Source: Peptococcaceae bacterium 1198_IL3148 (GTDB lineage: Bacteria; Bacillota; Desulfotomaculia; Desulfotomaculales; Desulfohalotomaculaceae). Taken from it: a stretch of DNA of 64,000 nt. The stretch covers positions 274,216 through 338,215 of the forward strand of contig JBAIYS010000002.1 in assembly GCA_036763105.1 (NCBI GenBank), in the 5' to 3' direction. The notes under the pieces are model-generated. The model was not told the origin of the DNA and made no database searches. It worked only from the letters and a program-made list of their open reading frames with translations. The number at the start of each line of letters is the position of its first letter. Within the stretch, counting starts at the first letter, position 1. The position numbers and the translations under genes were made by a program. Positions 53,744 through 62,622 of the stretch are shown here, one piece after another.

Positions 53744-54964
53744 TTGAAAAAGAGAAGTTTGTTATGGGTGCTAATTACACTATTAGCCCTATCACTGATG
53801 GTGGTGGGTTGTGGCGGCGGTGAACAAGCAGCCACTGATGGTGCCGACACCTCTGCCGACAGTGGTGACACCATTAAAATTGGTTTTTTAGGTGCCAAAA
53901 CAGGTGGTCATGCTGATTTCGGCATTAAAACCTTAGCTGGCATGCAAATGGCTGTTGATGACATTAACAAAGCGGGCGGCATTTTGGGTAAACAATTAGA
54001 AATTGTTGAAGAAGATCATGGCAGTAAGTTAACCGAAGGTGCGAACGTTGTTCAAAAATTGATTCAACGGGATAAAGTTGTTGCCATCATCGGCGATCCC
54101 ACCACCGGCATTACCAAATTGGCGGCGCCAATAGCTGAAGATAACAAGATTGTACTTCTGTCCGCCGGTGCGGTGGGTGATAATGTTGTCAATGACGAAC
54201 AGGGGAATCTGCGGGAATTTGTATATCGGAACACCCTTTTGGATGCGGTTGCCGCTCCCTCAGTAGTTAAATATTTGAAGGAAGAACTGGGTTGGCAAAG
54301 GGTTGCTCTAATCACCTCAATGAATAACGATTACAGTGTTGGTTTATCTAAAATCTTTAAACAGGCCTTGTTGGACAATGGTTTAGAAATAGTTGCTGAA
54401 GAAAGTGTTCAGGACGGTGACCAGAATTTCAGCGCCCAGGTTACTTCAATTAAACCTAAAAACCCCGACGGTATTGTGTTCACTGGTTATTATACCGAAG
54501 GTGGACTGTTAATGAAGGAAGTTAGAAAACAAGGAATGGACATCAACATGGTTGGTGGAGATGGTATGCTTGGTGCCACCCTTTGGGAAATGGGTGGTGA
54601 GGCTGTAAATGGCAGTATGGTATACTGTGGTTTTGAAGCTGACCCTTCAATGGCTGAAGGTAAAACCAAAGATTTTATCGACCGTTACAGTGAAGCCAAT
54701 AACGGCGAACTACCTAACATGTTCGTAGCCCAAGGTTACGATGCGGTGATGATGTTAGCCGATTCAATTACTGCGGCTAACAGTGTTGATCCCAGTGTAT
54801 TTAAAGAAGAGTTCAAAAAACTAGCCGACTGGCAAGGTGTTTCTGGTACCATTACCATTCAAGACAACCATGAGCCATTAAAGAGCCCAGTCTACCTATT
54901 GGAAGTTGCCGAGGGAGATAATGGGCAACAGTTTAAAGTAAAAGCTGCTATTCCTGTAAAATAA
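53744..54964 (+). CDS. Branched-chain-type amino acid ABC transporter binding lipoprotein
   Basis: A 406-residue periplasmic-binding-protein type I lipoprotein. Signal peptide MKKRSLLWVLITLLALSL leads to lipobox VVGC. The mature protein begins TIKIGFLGAKTGGHADFG, the LivJ/K-like pattern, with GDPTTGITKLAAPIAE and AQGYDAVMMLADSI later. It should capture an amino acid or related amidate for the LivHMGF importer. The TTG start at 53744 has AGGAGGT 8 bases upstream. An intercistronic hairpin follows. The downstream dehydrogenase operon suggests the ligand is that enzyme's substrate, which is an inference. Confidence 0.92.
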   Translation: MKKRSLLWVLITLLALSLMVVGCGGGEQAATDGADTSADSGDTIKIGFLGAKTGGHADFGIKTLAGMQMAVDDINKAGGILGKQLEIVEEDHGSKLTEGANVVQKLIQRDKVVAIIGDPTTGITKLAAPIAEDNKIVLLSAGAVGDNVVNDEQGNLREFVYRNTLLDAVAAPSVVKYLKEELGWQRVALITSMNNDYSVGLSKIFKQALLDNGLEIVAEESVQDGDQNFSAQVTSIKPKNPDGIVFTGYYTEGGLLMKEVRKQGMDINMVGGDGMLGATLWEMGGEAVNGSMVYCGFEADPSMAEGKTKDFIDRYSEANNGELPNMFVAQGYDAVMMLADSITAANSVDPSVFKEEFKKLADWQGVSGTITIQDNHEPLKSPVYLLEVAEGDNGQQFKVKAAIPVK

Positions 54965-54977
54965 ATAATCAAGGTGA

Positions 54978-55005
54978 TGACCATTGTGCCTAGGCGCAAT
55001 GGTCA
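54978..55005 (+). promoter_or_regulatory. Intercistronic stem-loop between binding protein and livH
   Basis: A 13-bp stem (54978-54990 with 54993-55005, one G-U) with a tight loop and no T-run. It probably stabilises the upstream mRNA so that the binding protein exceeds the permease, as at pstS-pstC. Confidence 0.65.
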
Positions 55006-55042
55006 CTCCTTGGTTATACCACCCGAATGGAGGAAGCGTTAC

Positions 55043-55915
55043 ATGCTGGAACAACAATTAATTAACGGTTTAACCTTGGGGGCGGTTTATGCATTAATTG
55101 CTTTAGGGTACACCATGGTCTATGGTATTATCCAACTGATTAACTTTGCCCATGGTGAAATTTATATGATTGGGGCATTTGTCGGGGTATCGATGGTGGC
55201 TGTTTTTGGCCAAGGTTTTTTAGCTTCCATGCTTTTGGCTATGCTGGTGTGCATGATTTTAGGTATGACTCTTGAACGTGTTGCTTATCGGCCTCTGAGA
55301 AGATCTACTAGATTGGCAGCATTAATATCAGCCATTGGTGCCTCTACATTTTTGCAAAACGCCATGTTACTTTGGAAAGGCCCTCAACCCGTGGGGTTCC
55401 CTGAGGTAATTAAAGACGCCATTTATCATATTGGCCCGATAGAAATATCGAAGGTACAGCTAATTATTTTAGCCACTGCGGCAATATTGATGGCGGTGCT
55501 AAATTATATTGTTAAGTATGTCAAGATTGGCAAGGCGATGCGTGCTGCTTCACAGGATTATGATACCGCCTCGCTGATGGGGATTGATATTAACAAAGTA
55601 ATCTCCTTTACCTTTGCCATTGGATCTGCCCTGGCAGCAGCTGGCGGCGTGCTTGTGGGTATGTACTTTAATTCTGTGGCCCCACTAATGGGTGTGACGG
55701 CAGGTATCAAAGCATTTTGTGCTGCGGTTTTGGGAGGCATTGGCAGCATCCCCGGAGCTATGCTTGGCGGGATTTTCCTTGGGGTCGCAGAAACGTTGGG
55801 AATTGCAGTGGGCTTTAGTACCTACAGAGATGCCATTGCTTTTACACTGCTGATCATTGTATTGTTATTTAAACCAACTGGGTTGCTGGGGAAACCCATC
55901 CAACGGAAAGTGTAG
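55043..55915 (+). CDS. livH: Branched-chain-type amino acid ABC permease LivH
   Basis: A 290-residue integral membrane protein with about eight helices. LINGLTLGAVYALIALGYTMVYGIIQLINFAHGEIYMIGAF is the family N-terminus (in parts), and SAIGASTFLQNAMLL and MRAASQDYDTASLMGIDINKVI (EAA-like ATPase contact) follow. The ATG at 55043 is chosen because GGAGGAAG lies 6 bases upstream; the frame extends to 54974 through the intercistronic hairpin. It pairs with LivM. Confidence 0.93.
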   Translation: MLEQQLINGLTLGAVYALIALGYTMVYGIIQLINFAHGEIYMIGAFVGVSMVAVFGQGFLASMLLAMLVCMILGMTLERVAYRPLRRSTRLAALISAIGASTFLQNAMLLWKGPQPVGFPEVIKDAIYHIGPIEISKVQLIILATAAILMAVLNYIVKYVKIGKAMRAASQDYDTASLMGIDINKVISFTFAIGSALAAAGGVLVGMYFNSVAPLMGVTAGIKAFCAAVLGGIGSIPGAMLGGIFLGVAETLGIAVGFSTYRDAIAFTLLIIVLLFKPTGLLGKPIQRKV

Positions 55916-55925
55916 GTGACGCAGC

Positions 55926-56825
55926 ATGGATACTTTGATTGCCTCTTTTATTGATCCATATTATATGCAGGTCCTAACGTTGCTGGGTATCTACATTATA
56001 GCAGCTTTAGGTCTTAATCTTATCACTGGCGTTACTGGACAATTTTCATTTGGCCATGCGGCATTTTTAGCCATTGGTGCATATGGCGCGGCCATTTTAA
56101 CTGTTAAATTTCAAATTCCATTTTATGTTGCCCTTTTAGCCGGTGGGTTAATGGCAGCGTTTTTTGGTGTGGTCATTGGGTTCCCGGCATTGCGCCTCAC
56201 TGGTGATTATCTGGGCATTGTAACCTTGGGTTTCGGTGAGATAATCAGAGTGGTTTTTTTAAACTTAGAGATTACCGGTGGCGCCCTAGGACTTGCCGGT
56301 ATTGCTAGAAATTCCAGTATTACTGTGGTTTATGTGCTGGTTGTTATCACTATTATCATTATGTATTATTTGCAGAGTTCCCGTTTTGGTCGAGCGCTGA
56401 TTGCCATTCGTGAGGATGAGATCGCTGCTGAAACAATGGGAGTGAATATATCTGTTTATAAAATTAAAGCCTTTGCCATTGGTTGCTTTTTTGCTGGTGT
56501 TGCCGGTGGATTATATGCCCATTTGCTACAATACTTAAATCCCACTGACTTTGGTTTTGCCAAATCCTTTGAACTTTTATGCTTCGTTGTTTTGGGGGGA
56601 TTGGGCAGTATCCCCGGGGTTGTGCTGGGGACTACCATTTTGACTATGGCCCCAGAATTCCTTAGGTCTATGTCGGACTACCGGATGATGATTTATGGTG
56701 CGCTGATGGTTATCATGATGATTTTCCGTCCCCATGGTTTGTTGGGAGGCATAAACTTGCACCGGATGTTATTTAAGAACAAATATAAAATTGAAACTAA
56801 CCGCGGCACCACCGATGAGGTGTGA
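55926..56825 (+). CDS. livM: Branched-chain-type amino acid ABC permease LivM
   Basis: A 299-residue permease. Helices begin YYMQVLTLLGIYIIAALGLNLITGVTGQFSFGHAAFLAIGAYG (in parts), the LivM signature. IREDEIAAETMGVNISVYKIKAFAIG is the ATPase-contact loop, and LLCFVVLGGLGSIPGVVLG lies near the end. Its length is normal for short LivM proteins without the extra N-terminal helices of the E. coli protein. ATG 10 bases after the livH stop. Confidence 0.93.
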   Translation: MDTLIASFIDPYYMQVLTLLGIYIIAALGLNLITGVTGQFSFGHAAFLAIGAYGAAILTVKFQIPFYVALLAGGLMAAFFGVVIGFPALRLTGDYLGIVTLGFGEIIRVVFLNLEITGGALGLAGIARNSSITVVYVLVVITIIIMYYLQSSRFGRALIAIREDEIAAETMGVNISVYKIKAFAIGCFFAGVAGGLYAHLLQYLNPTDFGFAKSFELLCFVVLGGLGSIPGVVLGTTILTMAPEFLRSMSDYRMMIYGALMVIMMIFRPHGLLGGINLHRMLFKNKYKIETNRGTTDEV

Positions 56826-56849
56826 TTCTGCGGTAAGGAGTGATAGGTT

Positions 56850-57623
56850 TTGACAGCGATTCTTGAATTGCAAAATGCAACTATCCGCTTTGGTGGCTTG
56901 ACTGCAGTTGACGGAGTGAATATGACCATTAATAAAGGCACCATTAGAGCGCTCATTGGACCTAATGGGGCAGGAAAGAGCACAATATTTAATATTATTA
57001 CCGGTATATATCCACCCTCCAGCGGCAAAGTGTTATTTCAGGGTGAAGATATAACTGGTTTAAATCCCTATCGCATAACCCATCGGGGGATTGCCCGTAC
57101 TTTCCAAAATATTAGACTGTTTAAAACGATGACGGTGTTGGAAAACGTAAAAATTGGACAACACTGCCGAACTAAAAGCGATGTTTTGGGGGCCATCACC
57201 AGATGCATTAATCCCAAAGTAAGACAAGAGGAGAAGCAAATCGAGGAAGCGGCTTTAAAAGCGCTGGAATTGATGGAATTGGCGGACAAAAGGTATGACT
57301 ATGCTAAAAACCTTTCCTACGGCGAACAACGTCGCTTAGAAATTGCCCGGGCACTGGCCACTGATCCATCCTTGATACTGTTGGATGAACCAGCTGCTGG
57401 TATGAATCCGCAAGAAAAGCAAGTGTTGATGAAGATGATTAAAAAAATACAAGATATGGGCTTGACGGTCTTTTTAGTTGAACACGATATGAAATTTGTA
57501 ATGAATTTATCAGATCAAGTTGCTTGCTTGGACTATGGCCGAAAAATTGCTGATGGGTCACCGGCTGAAGTGCAAAAGAATCCTGAGGTGATTGAGGCAT
57601 ACTTAGGAAAGGATGTGGATTAA
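56850..57623 (+). CDS. livG: Branched-chain-type amino acid ABC ATPase LivG
   Basis: A 257-residue ATP-binding subunit. Walker A GPNGAGKSTIFNIITG, signature LSYGEQRRLEIARAL, Walker B SLILLDEPAAGMNPQE and the switch His in FLVEHDMKFV are all present. The LivG-type GLTAVDGVNMTINKG start and IARTFQNIRLFKTMTVLENV Q-loop are typical. TTG start, with AAGGAG about 11 bases upstream. The stop abuts the livF start. Confidence 0.94.
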   Translation: MTAILELQNATIRFGGLTAVDGVNMTINKGTIRALIGPNGAGKSTIFNIITGIYPPSSGKVLFQGEDITGLNPYRITHRGIARTFQNIRLFKTMTVLENVKIGQHCRTKSDVLGAITRCINPKVRQEEKQIEEAALKALELMELADKRYDYAKNLSYGEQRRLEIARALATDPSLILLDEPAAGMNPQEKQVLMKMIKKIQDMGLTVFLVEHDMKFVMNLSDQVACLDYGRKIADGSPAEVQKNPEVIEAYLGKDVD

Positions 57624-58334
57624 TTGTTGCTGGAAATTAACGACCTGCACGTTTCCTATGGCGCCATACGGGCATTAAACGGGATATCTTGCACCCTCAA
57701 TGAGGGTGAAATTGTTGCTTTAATCGGAGCCAATGGTGCTGGTAAAAGCACAACATTGCGTACCATATCGGGATTAATAAAGCCCCATCAGGGTGCTATT
57801 ACCTATAAAGGTGTAGATCTGACTAAAATGCCCCCCCATAAAATAGTTACTTCTGGTATATCCCAAGTGCCGGAAGGGCGACGGGTTTTTCCGCTGATGT
57901 CGGTGATGGAAAATTTAGAAATGGGTGCTTATACAAGAAGTAATAAAGCTGAGTTTAAAGAAACTTTGGCCACAGTGTTCCAGCGTTTTCCCCGTTTGGA
58001 GGAGCGCAAAAACCAGTTGGCTGGTACCCTTTCCGGTGGCGAACAACAGATGTTAGCCATGGGGAGAGCATTGATGTCAAAACCCGAGGTGTTGCTTTTG
58101 GATGAACCTTCCATGGGTTTAGCACCGATGCTAGTAAAGGAAATATTTGAAATTATTAAGGACATTAATAAAACCGGAACCACCATAATGTTGGTGGAGC
58201 AAAATGCACATATGGCGTTATCCATTGCTGATAGAGCCTATGTGCTGGAGACGGGTGAGATTGTACTTTCAGGCGATGCCACAGAACTTGCCAATAATGA
58301 TCAAGTGCGCAAAGCTTATTTAGGCGAAGAATAA
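57624..58334 (+). CDS. livF: Branched-chain-type amino acid ABC ATPase LivF
   Basis: A 236-residue ATP-binding subunit. Walker A GANGAGKSTTLRTISG, Q-loop region SQVPEGRRVFPLMSVMENLEMG, signature LSGGEQQMLAMGRALM, Walker B VLLLDEPSMGLAP and switch His-equivalent MLVEQNAHMAL identify LivF. It heterodimerises with LivG. TTG start directly after the livG stop, with GGATGTGG as ribosome site. The activator gene follows 32 bases later. Confidence 0.94.
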   Translation: MLLEINDLHVSYGAIRALNGISCTLNEGEIVALIGANGAGKSTTLRTISGLIKPHQGAITYKGVDLTKMPPHKIVTSGISQVPEGRRVFPLMSVMENLEMGAYTRSNKAEFKETLATVFQRFPRLEERKNQLAGTLSGGEQQMLAMGRALMSKPEVLLLDEPSMGLAPMLVKEIFEIIKDINKTGTTIMLVEQNAHMALSIADRAYVLETGEIVLSGDATELANNDQVRKAYLGEE

Positions 58335-58366
58335 CATGATGATCTTCTTCCTAAAGGGAGGATAAT

Positions 58367-60097
58367 ATGAATAAACTAGGTAATCTTACAGTGGCGGAAA
58401 TGCTTTACCGCAATTTTGTGGAAGTGCCTCCTAATATCACTGTTAGCGAAGGGCGAGCCATTGCCGCTATTAAACAGTCAGCATTAATTGTGTTAGAAAA
58501 CCAACAACCCACCGGCATTGTTCTTTACAAAAAATTATTTAAAAGCAATGTAGATCCCGATGCAAACATCAGTGAGATAATGCGAACTGACTTTACAAAA
58601 CTGGAGTGCGACACTTTAGAAGATGACATTTTAACTTATTTAAGGGAATTGCGCTATCACCCATTAATTGTAATGGGCAGCAACAAAGAAGTATTGGGAT
58701 TGTTAGCTTTTGATTTGCTGTTTATTGATTTAACTAATTCATTAAAGGCGTCCCAGGCTAGATTAGAAACGGTATTGGACGTGGTAAATGAAGCAATTTG
58801 TGTGGTGGATGATCAAGATAAAGTGGTCTATTGGAACCACAGGGCAGAGTCCCTCTATAATATTAAAACAGAGGATATTGTGGGCCATAATATTGAAAAA
58901 TATTTTTCCAATCTGATGATAACCAAAGTAATAAAAGAACGCGTAGGAGTAAGTTCTGTTTATCATCAGCCCTGTAAAGGCACCCATGTATTGATAAGTG
59001 CCAGTCCGGTGCGGGTTGGGGGTGAAGTAATTGGTGGTGTATCAGCAGAAAAAGATGTCACTGAGGTAATGCAGTTAAATCAAAAACTAACCCATGCCAG
59101 CAGCCAAGTTAAGGAATTGGAAAACGTAATTACTAGAATAACCGGGGGTAGAAATCCCTTTACACGGATAAAAGGACATCATCATAAGTTAACCGAGTTA
59201 ATTAATATGGCGAAAAAAGTGGCGAAAACAAATGCCGCTGTTTTAATTCGAGGAGAAAGTGGCACCGGCAAAGAACTTTTTGCCAGAGCCATCCATGAGG
59301 CCAGCAATAGAGCTGACAAGCCCTTTGTGGTAGTGAACTGCGCAGCTATTCCACCAACATTGTTTGAAAGTGAGGTCTTCGGTTATGAAGGCGGGGCTTT
59401 CACCGGTGCTAACAGACAGGGGAAAGCTGGCGTCTTTGAAGCTGCCCATCAAGGTACTCTGTTTTTAGATGAGGTGGCCGAGTTGCCGCCTGACCTGCAA
59501 GTTAAGTTGCTGCGGGTGTTGCAGGATCAAGAATTTTGTCGGGTGGGTGGCTCAAAGCCCATTCAGGTTGATGTACGGATTATTACCGCCACCCATAGAA
59601 ATCTAGAAGAAATGCTTCATAAAGAATTGTTTAGAGAAGACTTATACTATCGTTTAAATGTAGTCACTTTAGAAGTACCCCCGTTAAGGGATCGCAGAGA
59701 AGATATACCAGAGTTGATCTATCAGTTTACCCAAGAATATAGTCAGCTTTATGGGAAACATATTTCACGGTTAGAACCCAGTGTAATGGCTGTTTTATTA
59801 GCTTACCCCTGGCCTGGAAATGTCAGGGAAATGAAAAATGTTGTTGAGAGAATGGTTATTTTAGCGGAGGGGGATACAATAACCGAAGCTAACATACCAA
59901 ATACTTTAAAGCAACAGCAAGGCAAAAATCAGCTGCCGTATCAAACTGGTTTAGTCTCGGTTACCGAACAAACAGAGAGGGAGTTAATTCAAAAGACACT
60001 GGAACAGGTTAATGGCAATCGCTCCCAAGCGGCTCGGATGTTAGGCATACCTCGCAGTACTTTATACTATAAAATGCATCAATTGGGGCTAATGTAA
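58367..60097 (+). CDS. Sigma-54-dependent activator (N-terminal sensor, PAS, AAA+, Fis HTH)
   Basis: A 576-residue enhancer-binding protein. Residues about 1-120 look CBS-like ([46 protein letters not shown] in parts). A PAS domain follows (about 130-245, [26 protein letters not shown]). The AAA+ domain has [15 protein letters not shown], an intact GAFTGA in [24 protein letters not shown] and arginine fingers in [11 protein letters not shown]. The Fis-type [25 protein letters not shown] ends it. It lies between the liv operon and a sigma-54 promoter 270 bases beyond its stop, which it probably activates in response to the imported substrate. Confidence 0.93.
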   Translation: MNKLGNLTVAEMLYRNFVEVPPNITVSEGRAIAAIKQSALIVLENQQPTGIVLYKKLFKSNVDPDANISEIMRTDFTKLECDTLEDDILTYLRELRYHPLIVMGSNKEVLGLLAFDLLFIDLTNSLKASQARLETVLDVVNEAICVVDDQDKVVYWNHRAESLYNIKTEDIVGHNIEKYFSNLMITKVIKERVGVSSVYHQPCKGTHVLISASPVRVGGEVIGGVSAEKDVTEVMQLNQKLTHASSQVKELENVITRITGGRNPFTRIKGHHHKLTELINMAKKVAKTNAAVLIRGESGTGKELFARAIHEASNRADKPFVVVNCAAIPPTLFESEVFGYEGGAFTGANRQGKAGVFEAAHQGTLFLDEVAELPPDLQVKLLRVLQDQEFCRVGGSKPIQVDVRIITATHRNLEEMLHKELFREDLYYRLNVVTLEVPPLRDRREDIPELIYQFTQEYSQLYGKHISRLEPSVMAVLLAYPWPGNVREMKNVVERMVILAEGDTITEANIPNTLKQQQGKNQLPYQTGLVSVTEQTERELIQKTLEQVNGNRSQAARMLGIPRSTLYYKMHQLGLM

Positions 60098-60103
60098 CCT
60101 CTA

Positions 60104-60148
60104 ACTCCCCTAAAGGCATGGCAAAATGCCTTTAGGGGAGTTTTTTAT
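60104..60148 (+). terminator. Terminator after the sigma-54 activator
   Basis: A perfect 16-bp stem (60104-60119 with 60126-60141) with a 6-base loop and T-run. It isolates the liv/activator unit from the dehydrogenase operon. Confidence 0.9.
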
Positions 60149-60201
60149 GTTCATTTATATTTACTATTAAAATAGTTTTTAAATTTGTAATTTAATAACG
60201 T

Positions 60202-60272
60202 GACAATTGTCCAAAATGTGTCAGCAAACTGTCAATGTGTATGGAATGTGGACAGATGTATACATTAGACAA
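60202..60272 (+). promoter_or_regulatory. Candidate upstream activator sites
   Basis: The perfect palindrome GACAATTGTC (60202-60211), the inverted pair CTGTC (60229-60233) and GACAG (60251-60255), and GACAA (60268-60272) share a GACA half-site. They lie about 90-160 bp upstream of the -24/-12 promoter, the usual distance for enhancer-binding proteins. Confidence 0.55.
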
Positions 60273-60361
60273 ACAATTTGCCGACATCCATATCACATTA
60301 AATCAAGTCAATAATTTAGCTTTACTATGGCAAATAATGATTCTGAAATTTCAATAAACTG

Positions 60362-60379
60362 TTGGCATGTTTCTTGCTG
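60362..60379 (+). promoter_or_regulatory. Sigma-54 (-24/-12) promoter of the dehydrogenase operon
   Basis: TTGGCATGTTTCTTGCTG has the invariant GG (60364-60365) and GC (60376-60377) with 12-bp register, against consensus TGGCAC-N5-TTGC. Transcription should start near 60389, about 35 bases before the first gene. Confidence 0.85.
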
Positions 60380-60422
60380 ATATTTTAATAGAGAATATTT
60401 TGTGGATTAGGAGGTGTAAAAA

Positions 60423-60728
60423 ATGAGAATAAATGAGCACCCCATTTTAAATTTTGAAAAGGGAAGCAAAGTAAAGTTTTATTATAACGGTCAAGCGTTA
60501 GAGGGTTATGAAGGCGAAACCATAGCAGCGGCATTGCATGCCAACGGAGTACGAACCATGAGGGAAAGCATTCATCTACATCGGCCCCGGGGTCTGTTTT
60601 GCAATATCGGCAACTGTTCTTCGTGTTTGATGGTTGTTGATGGAAAACCCAACGTTAGGGTATGTGTCGAAAAACTGCGGGCGGGTATGTATGTGGAAAC
60701 CCAGAAAGGGAAGGGTGAATTAAAGTGA
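60423..60728 (+). CDS. [2Fe-2S] subunit of split amino acid/amine dehydrogenase
   Basis: A 101-residue ferredoxin-fold protein like HcnA or the N-terminal domain of sarcosine oxidase alpha. The cluster motif is C-x4-C-x2-C in FCNIGNCSSCLMVVD, with the fourth Cys in VRVCVEKL. It passes electrons between the flavoprotein subunits encoded downstream. The ATG follows AGGAGGTG by 7 bases. It is first in the operon behind the sigma-54 promoter. Its stop overlaps the next start (GTGA). Confidence 0.88.
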   Translation: MRINEHPILNFEKGSKVKFYYNGQALEGYEGETIAAALHANGVRTMRESIHLHRPRGLFCNIGNCSSCLMVVDGKPNVRVCVEKLRAGMYVETQKGKGELK

Positions 60729-61801
60729 GGCAAACCGAAATTTGTATTATCGGCGGAGGACCTGCAGGTTTAACTGCAGCTCTAAAAGCTGCTAACCTAG
60801 GGGCCTCGGTAACAGTAATTGATAGGAATGATTATCTTGGTGGCCAATTAATTAAGCAAACCCATCGCTTCTTTGGGTCAAAACAACAGCGGGCATCGGA
60901 GCGAGGTATTAATATAGCAAAGGAATTGGCCGAGGCTGTACATAATCACGACAAAATTACTGTTTTCACCGGTGCCACCGTGCTGGGTTATTACAAAGAT
61001 GGTGTAATCACGGTGGAACATAACGAAAAGTTGATAACAATAAAACCAGCAAAAGCAATAGTGGCCACCGGCGGTGCTGAAAAAAATCTACTGTTCCCTA
61101 ACAATGATTTGCCAGGCATTTACGGTGCCGGTGCAGTGCAGACGCTGGTGAATGTTTATGGTGTTAAACCAGGCAAAAGGGTTCTGATGGTTGGTGCCGG
61201 AAACATTGGTGTAATCGTCAGCTATCAACTCTTGCAAGCGGGCATAGAAGTGGTGGCTATTATCGAGGCTGCGCCAAAAATAGGAGCCTACTGGGTACAT
61301 GCTTCTAAAGTGGTGCGAGCAGGGGTGCCAATTTATACCAAGCATACCATTAAACGAGCTTGGGGGGAGAAAGAAGTGGCCGGTGCCACTATAGTTCAGT
61401 TGGATGATAATTGGCAACCAGTGCCCGGAACGGAAATGGATTTAGATGTGGATGTAATTTGTTTGTCGGTGGGATTGAGTCCCCTCACCGAGCTATTATG
61501 GCAGGCGGGTTGTGAGATGAAATTTGTACCTGAGCTTGGGGGTCATGTGCCGATAAGAAACCAACAATTGGAAACAACAGTTGCCGGTGTATATGTGGCC
61601 GGAGACGTCGGCGGTATTGAAGAAGCCTCTGCAGCCATGATGGAGGGTGCGTTGGCCGGGTTAAATGCAGCTAAGGCCTTGGGTTATGATGCACCGGACT
61701 TTAAGGAACAACAGGCCGATGTAATTAAAGAGCTAACCGGACTGAGATCGGGTCCGGTGGGAGAAAAAATTCTTCATGGTATGGCTAAAGTGGTTAGATA
61801 A
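60725..61801 (+). CDS. FAD/NAD-type flavoprotein subunit of the split dehydrogenase
   Basis: A 358-residue pyridine-nucleotide-disulfide-type oxidoreductase. FAD motif CIIGGGPAGLTAALKAANLG at the N-terminus, the second nucleotide site VLMVGAGNIGVIVSYQLLQ near 155 and VAGVYVAGDVGGIEEASAAM near 300. It corresponds to the central domain of HcnB, sarcosine oxidase alpha and the alpha subunit of archaeal dye-linked proline dehydrogenase. It probably oxidises or reduces an electron carrier. GTG start overlapping the previous stop by 4 bases. The missing C-terminal cluster domain is encoded separately at 62323. Confidence 0.88.
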   Translation: MRQTEICIIGGGPAGLTAALKAANLGASVTVIDRNDYLGGQLIKQTHRFFGSKQQRASERGINIAKELAEAVHNHDKITVFTGATVLGYYKDGVITVEHNEKLITIKPAKAIVATGGAEKNLLFPNNDLPGIYGAGAVQTLVNVYGVKPGKRVLMVGAGNIGVIVSYQLLQAGIEVVAIIEAAPKIGAYWVHASKVVRAGVPIYTKHTIKRAWGEKEVAGATIVQLDDNWQPVPGTEMDLDVDVICLSVGLSPLTELLWQAGCEMKFVPELGGHVPIRNQQLETTVAGVYVAGDVGGIEEASAAMMEGALAGLNAAKALGYDAPDFKEQQADVIKELTGLRSGPVGEKILHGMAKVVR

Positions 61802-61828
61802 CCTCGTTGAACGAAAGGAGGAATGGAT

Positions 61829-62323
61829 ATGTTGGCCCAAAATGGTATCCCCACACCGAAAGATATTGCTCAGGTAATGCCCAACGCCGACAGGCTTGCT
61901 AAAGGCCCGGTGGCCATGGCTGAGTGTTTTCAAAATATTCCTTGTGACCCTTGTTATCACAGTTGTAAACGCCAAGCAATACAGCCCTTTAAAGATATTA
62001 ATGAGCGTCCACAAATAGATCACCAAAAGTGCAATGGTTGTGGCCTGTGCTTAATGCGTTGCCCAGGTTTGGCAATTTTCATTATAGATGAGACATATAG
62101 CGAACAGCAAGCGTTAGTGAAACTGCCCTATGAATATTTGCCTTTGCCTGGGGTAGGAGAAGTTGTGGCTGCAGTTAATCGGGCCGGTGAAATCGTCGGC
62201 GAAGCTAAGGTGGTTAAGGTACAATCGGGGCAAAATCTTGATGGTACCAGTGTTGTATGGTTGGCAGTACCAAAGGATTTATCCATGGAAGTTCGTCATT
62301 TTAAAATTAAGGGGGTGCGGTAA
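61829..62323 (+). CDS. [4Fe-4S] ferredoxin-like subunit of the split dehydrogenase
   Basis: A 164-residue electron-transfer protein. The N-terminal half has CDPCYHSCKR (near residue 39-48), and a ferredoxin motif CNGCGLCLMRCPGLAI follows (near 70). The C-terminal half is a beta domain (LPLPGVGEVVAAVNRAGEIVGEAKVV). It may carry electrons from the flavins to a cellular acceptor. The ATG at 61829 is chosen because AAAGGAGG lies 7 bases upstream; the ATG at 61823 is too close. It overlaps the next gene (TAATG). Confidence 0.85.
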   Translation: MLAQNGIPTPKDIAQVMPNADRLAKGPVAMAECFQNIPCDPCYHSCKRQAIQPFKDINERPQIDHQKCNGCGLCLMRCPGLAIFIIDETYSEQQALVKLPYEYLPLPGVGEVVAAVNRAGEIVGEAKVVKVQSGQNLDGTSVVWLAVPKDLSMEVRHFKIKGVR

Positions 62324-62622
62324 TGTCTGGATGTAAAAGCGATGGTCATGATGTCAACATAGTGTGCCGCTGTGAAGATATCACGTTGGAAGAAATCCGC
62401 GCCTACTTAAAACAGGGCATAACGGATCTGGAAATGTTGAAGCGGCTACTGCGGGTGGGGATGGGACCCTGCCAAGGTCGGACTTGTACGCCGATTATTA
62501 TTCGTGAAATTGCCGCCGCCACCGGTAAACCGGTGGAAGATATTATGCCCACTACCTTCAGACCACCAACCACACCTGTAAAACTGGGTGTGCTGGCAGC
62601 AGGGGGTGAAGATAATGACTAG
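62323..62622 (+). CDS. BFD-like [2Fe-2S] subunit of the split dehydrogenase
   Basis: A 99-residue protein with the BFD-like pattern CRCEDITLEEIRAYLKQG followed by GPCQGRTC (C-x-C plus C-x4-C). This is the domain found at the C-terminus of HcnB and sarcosine oxidase alpha, here free-standing. It should bridge electrons between the catalytic flavoprotein and the alpha-like subunit. Start in a TAATG overlap with the previous gene; its end overlaps the next by 8 bp. Confidence 0.87.
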   Translation: MSGCKSDGHDVNIVCRCEDITLEEIRAYLKQGITDLEMLKRLLRVGMGPCQGRTCTPIIIREIAAATGKPVEDIMPTTFRPPTTPVKLGVLAAGGEDND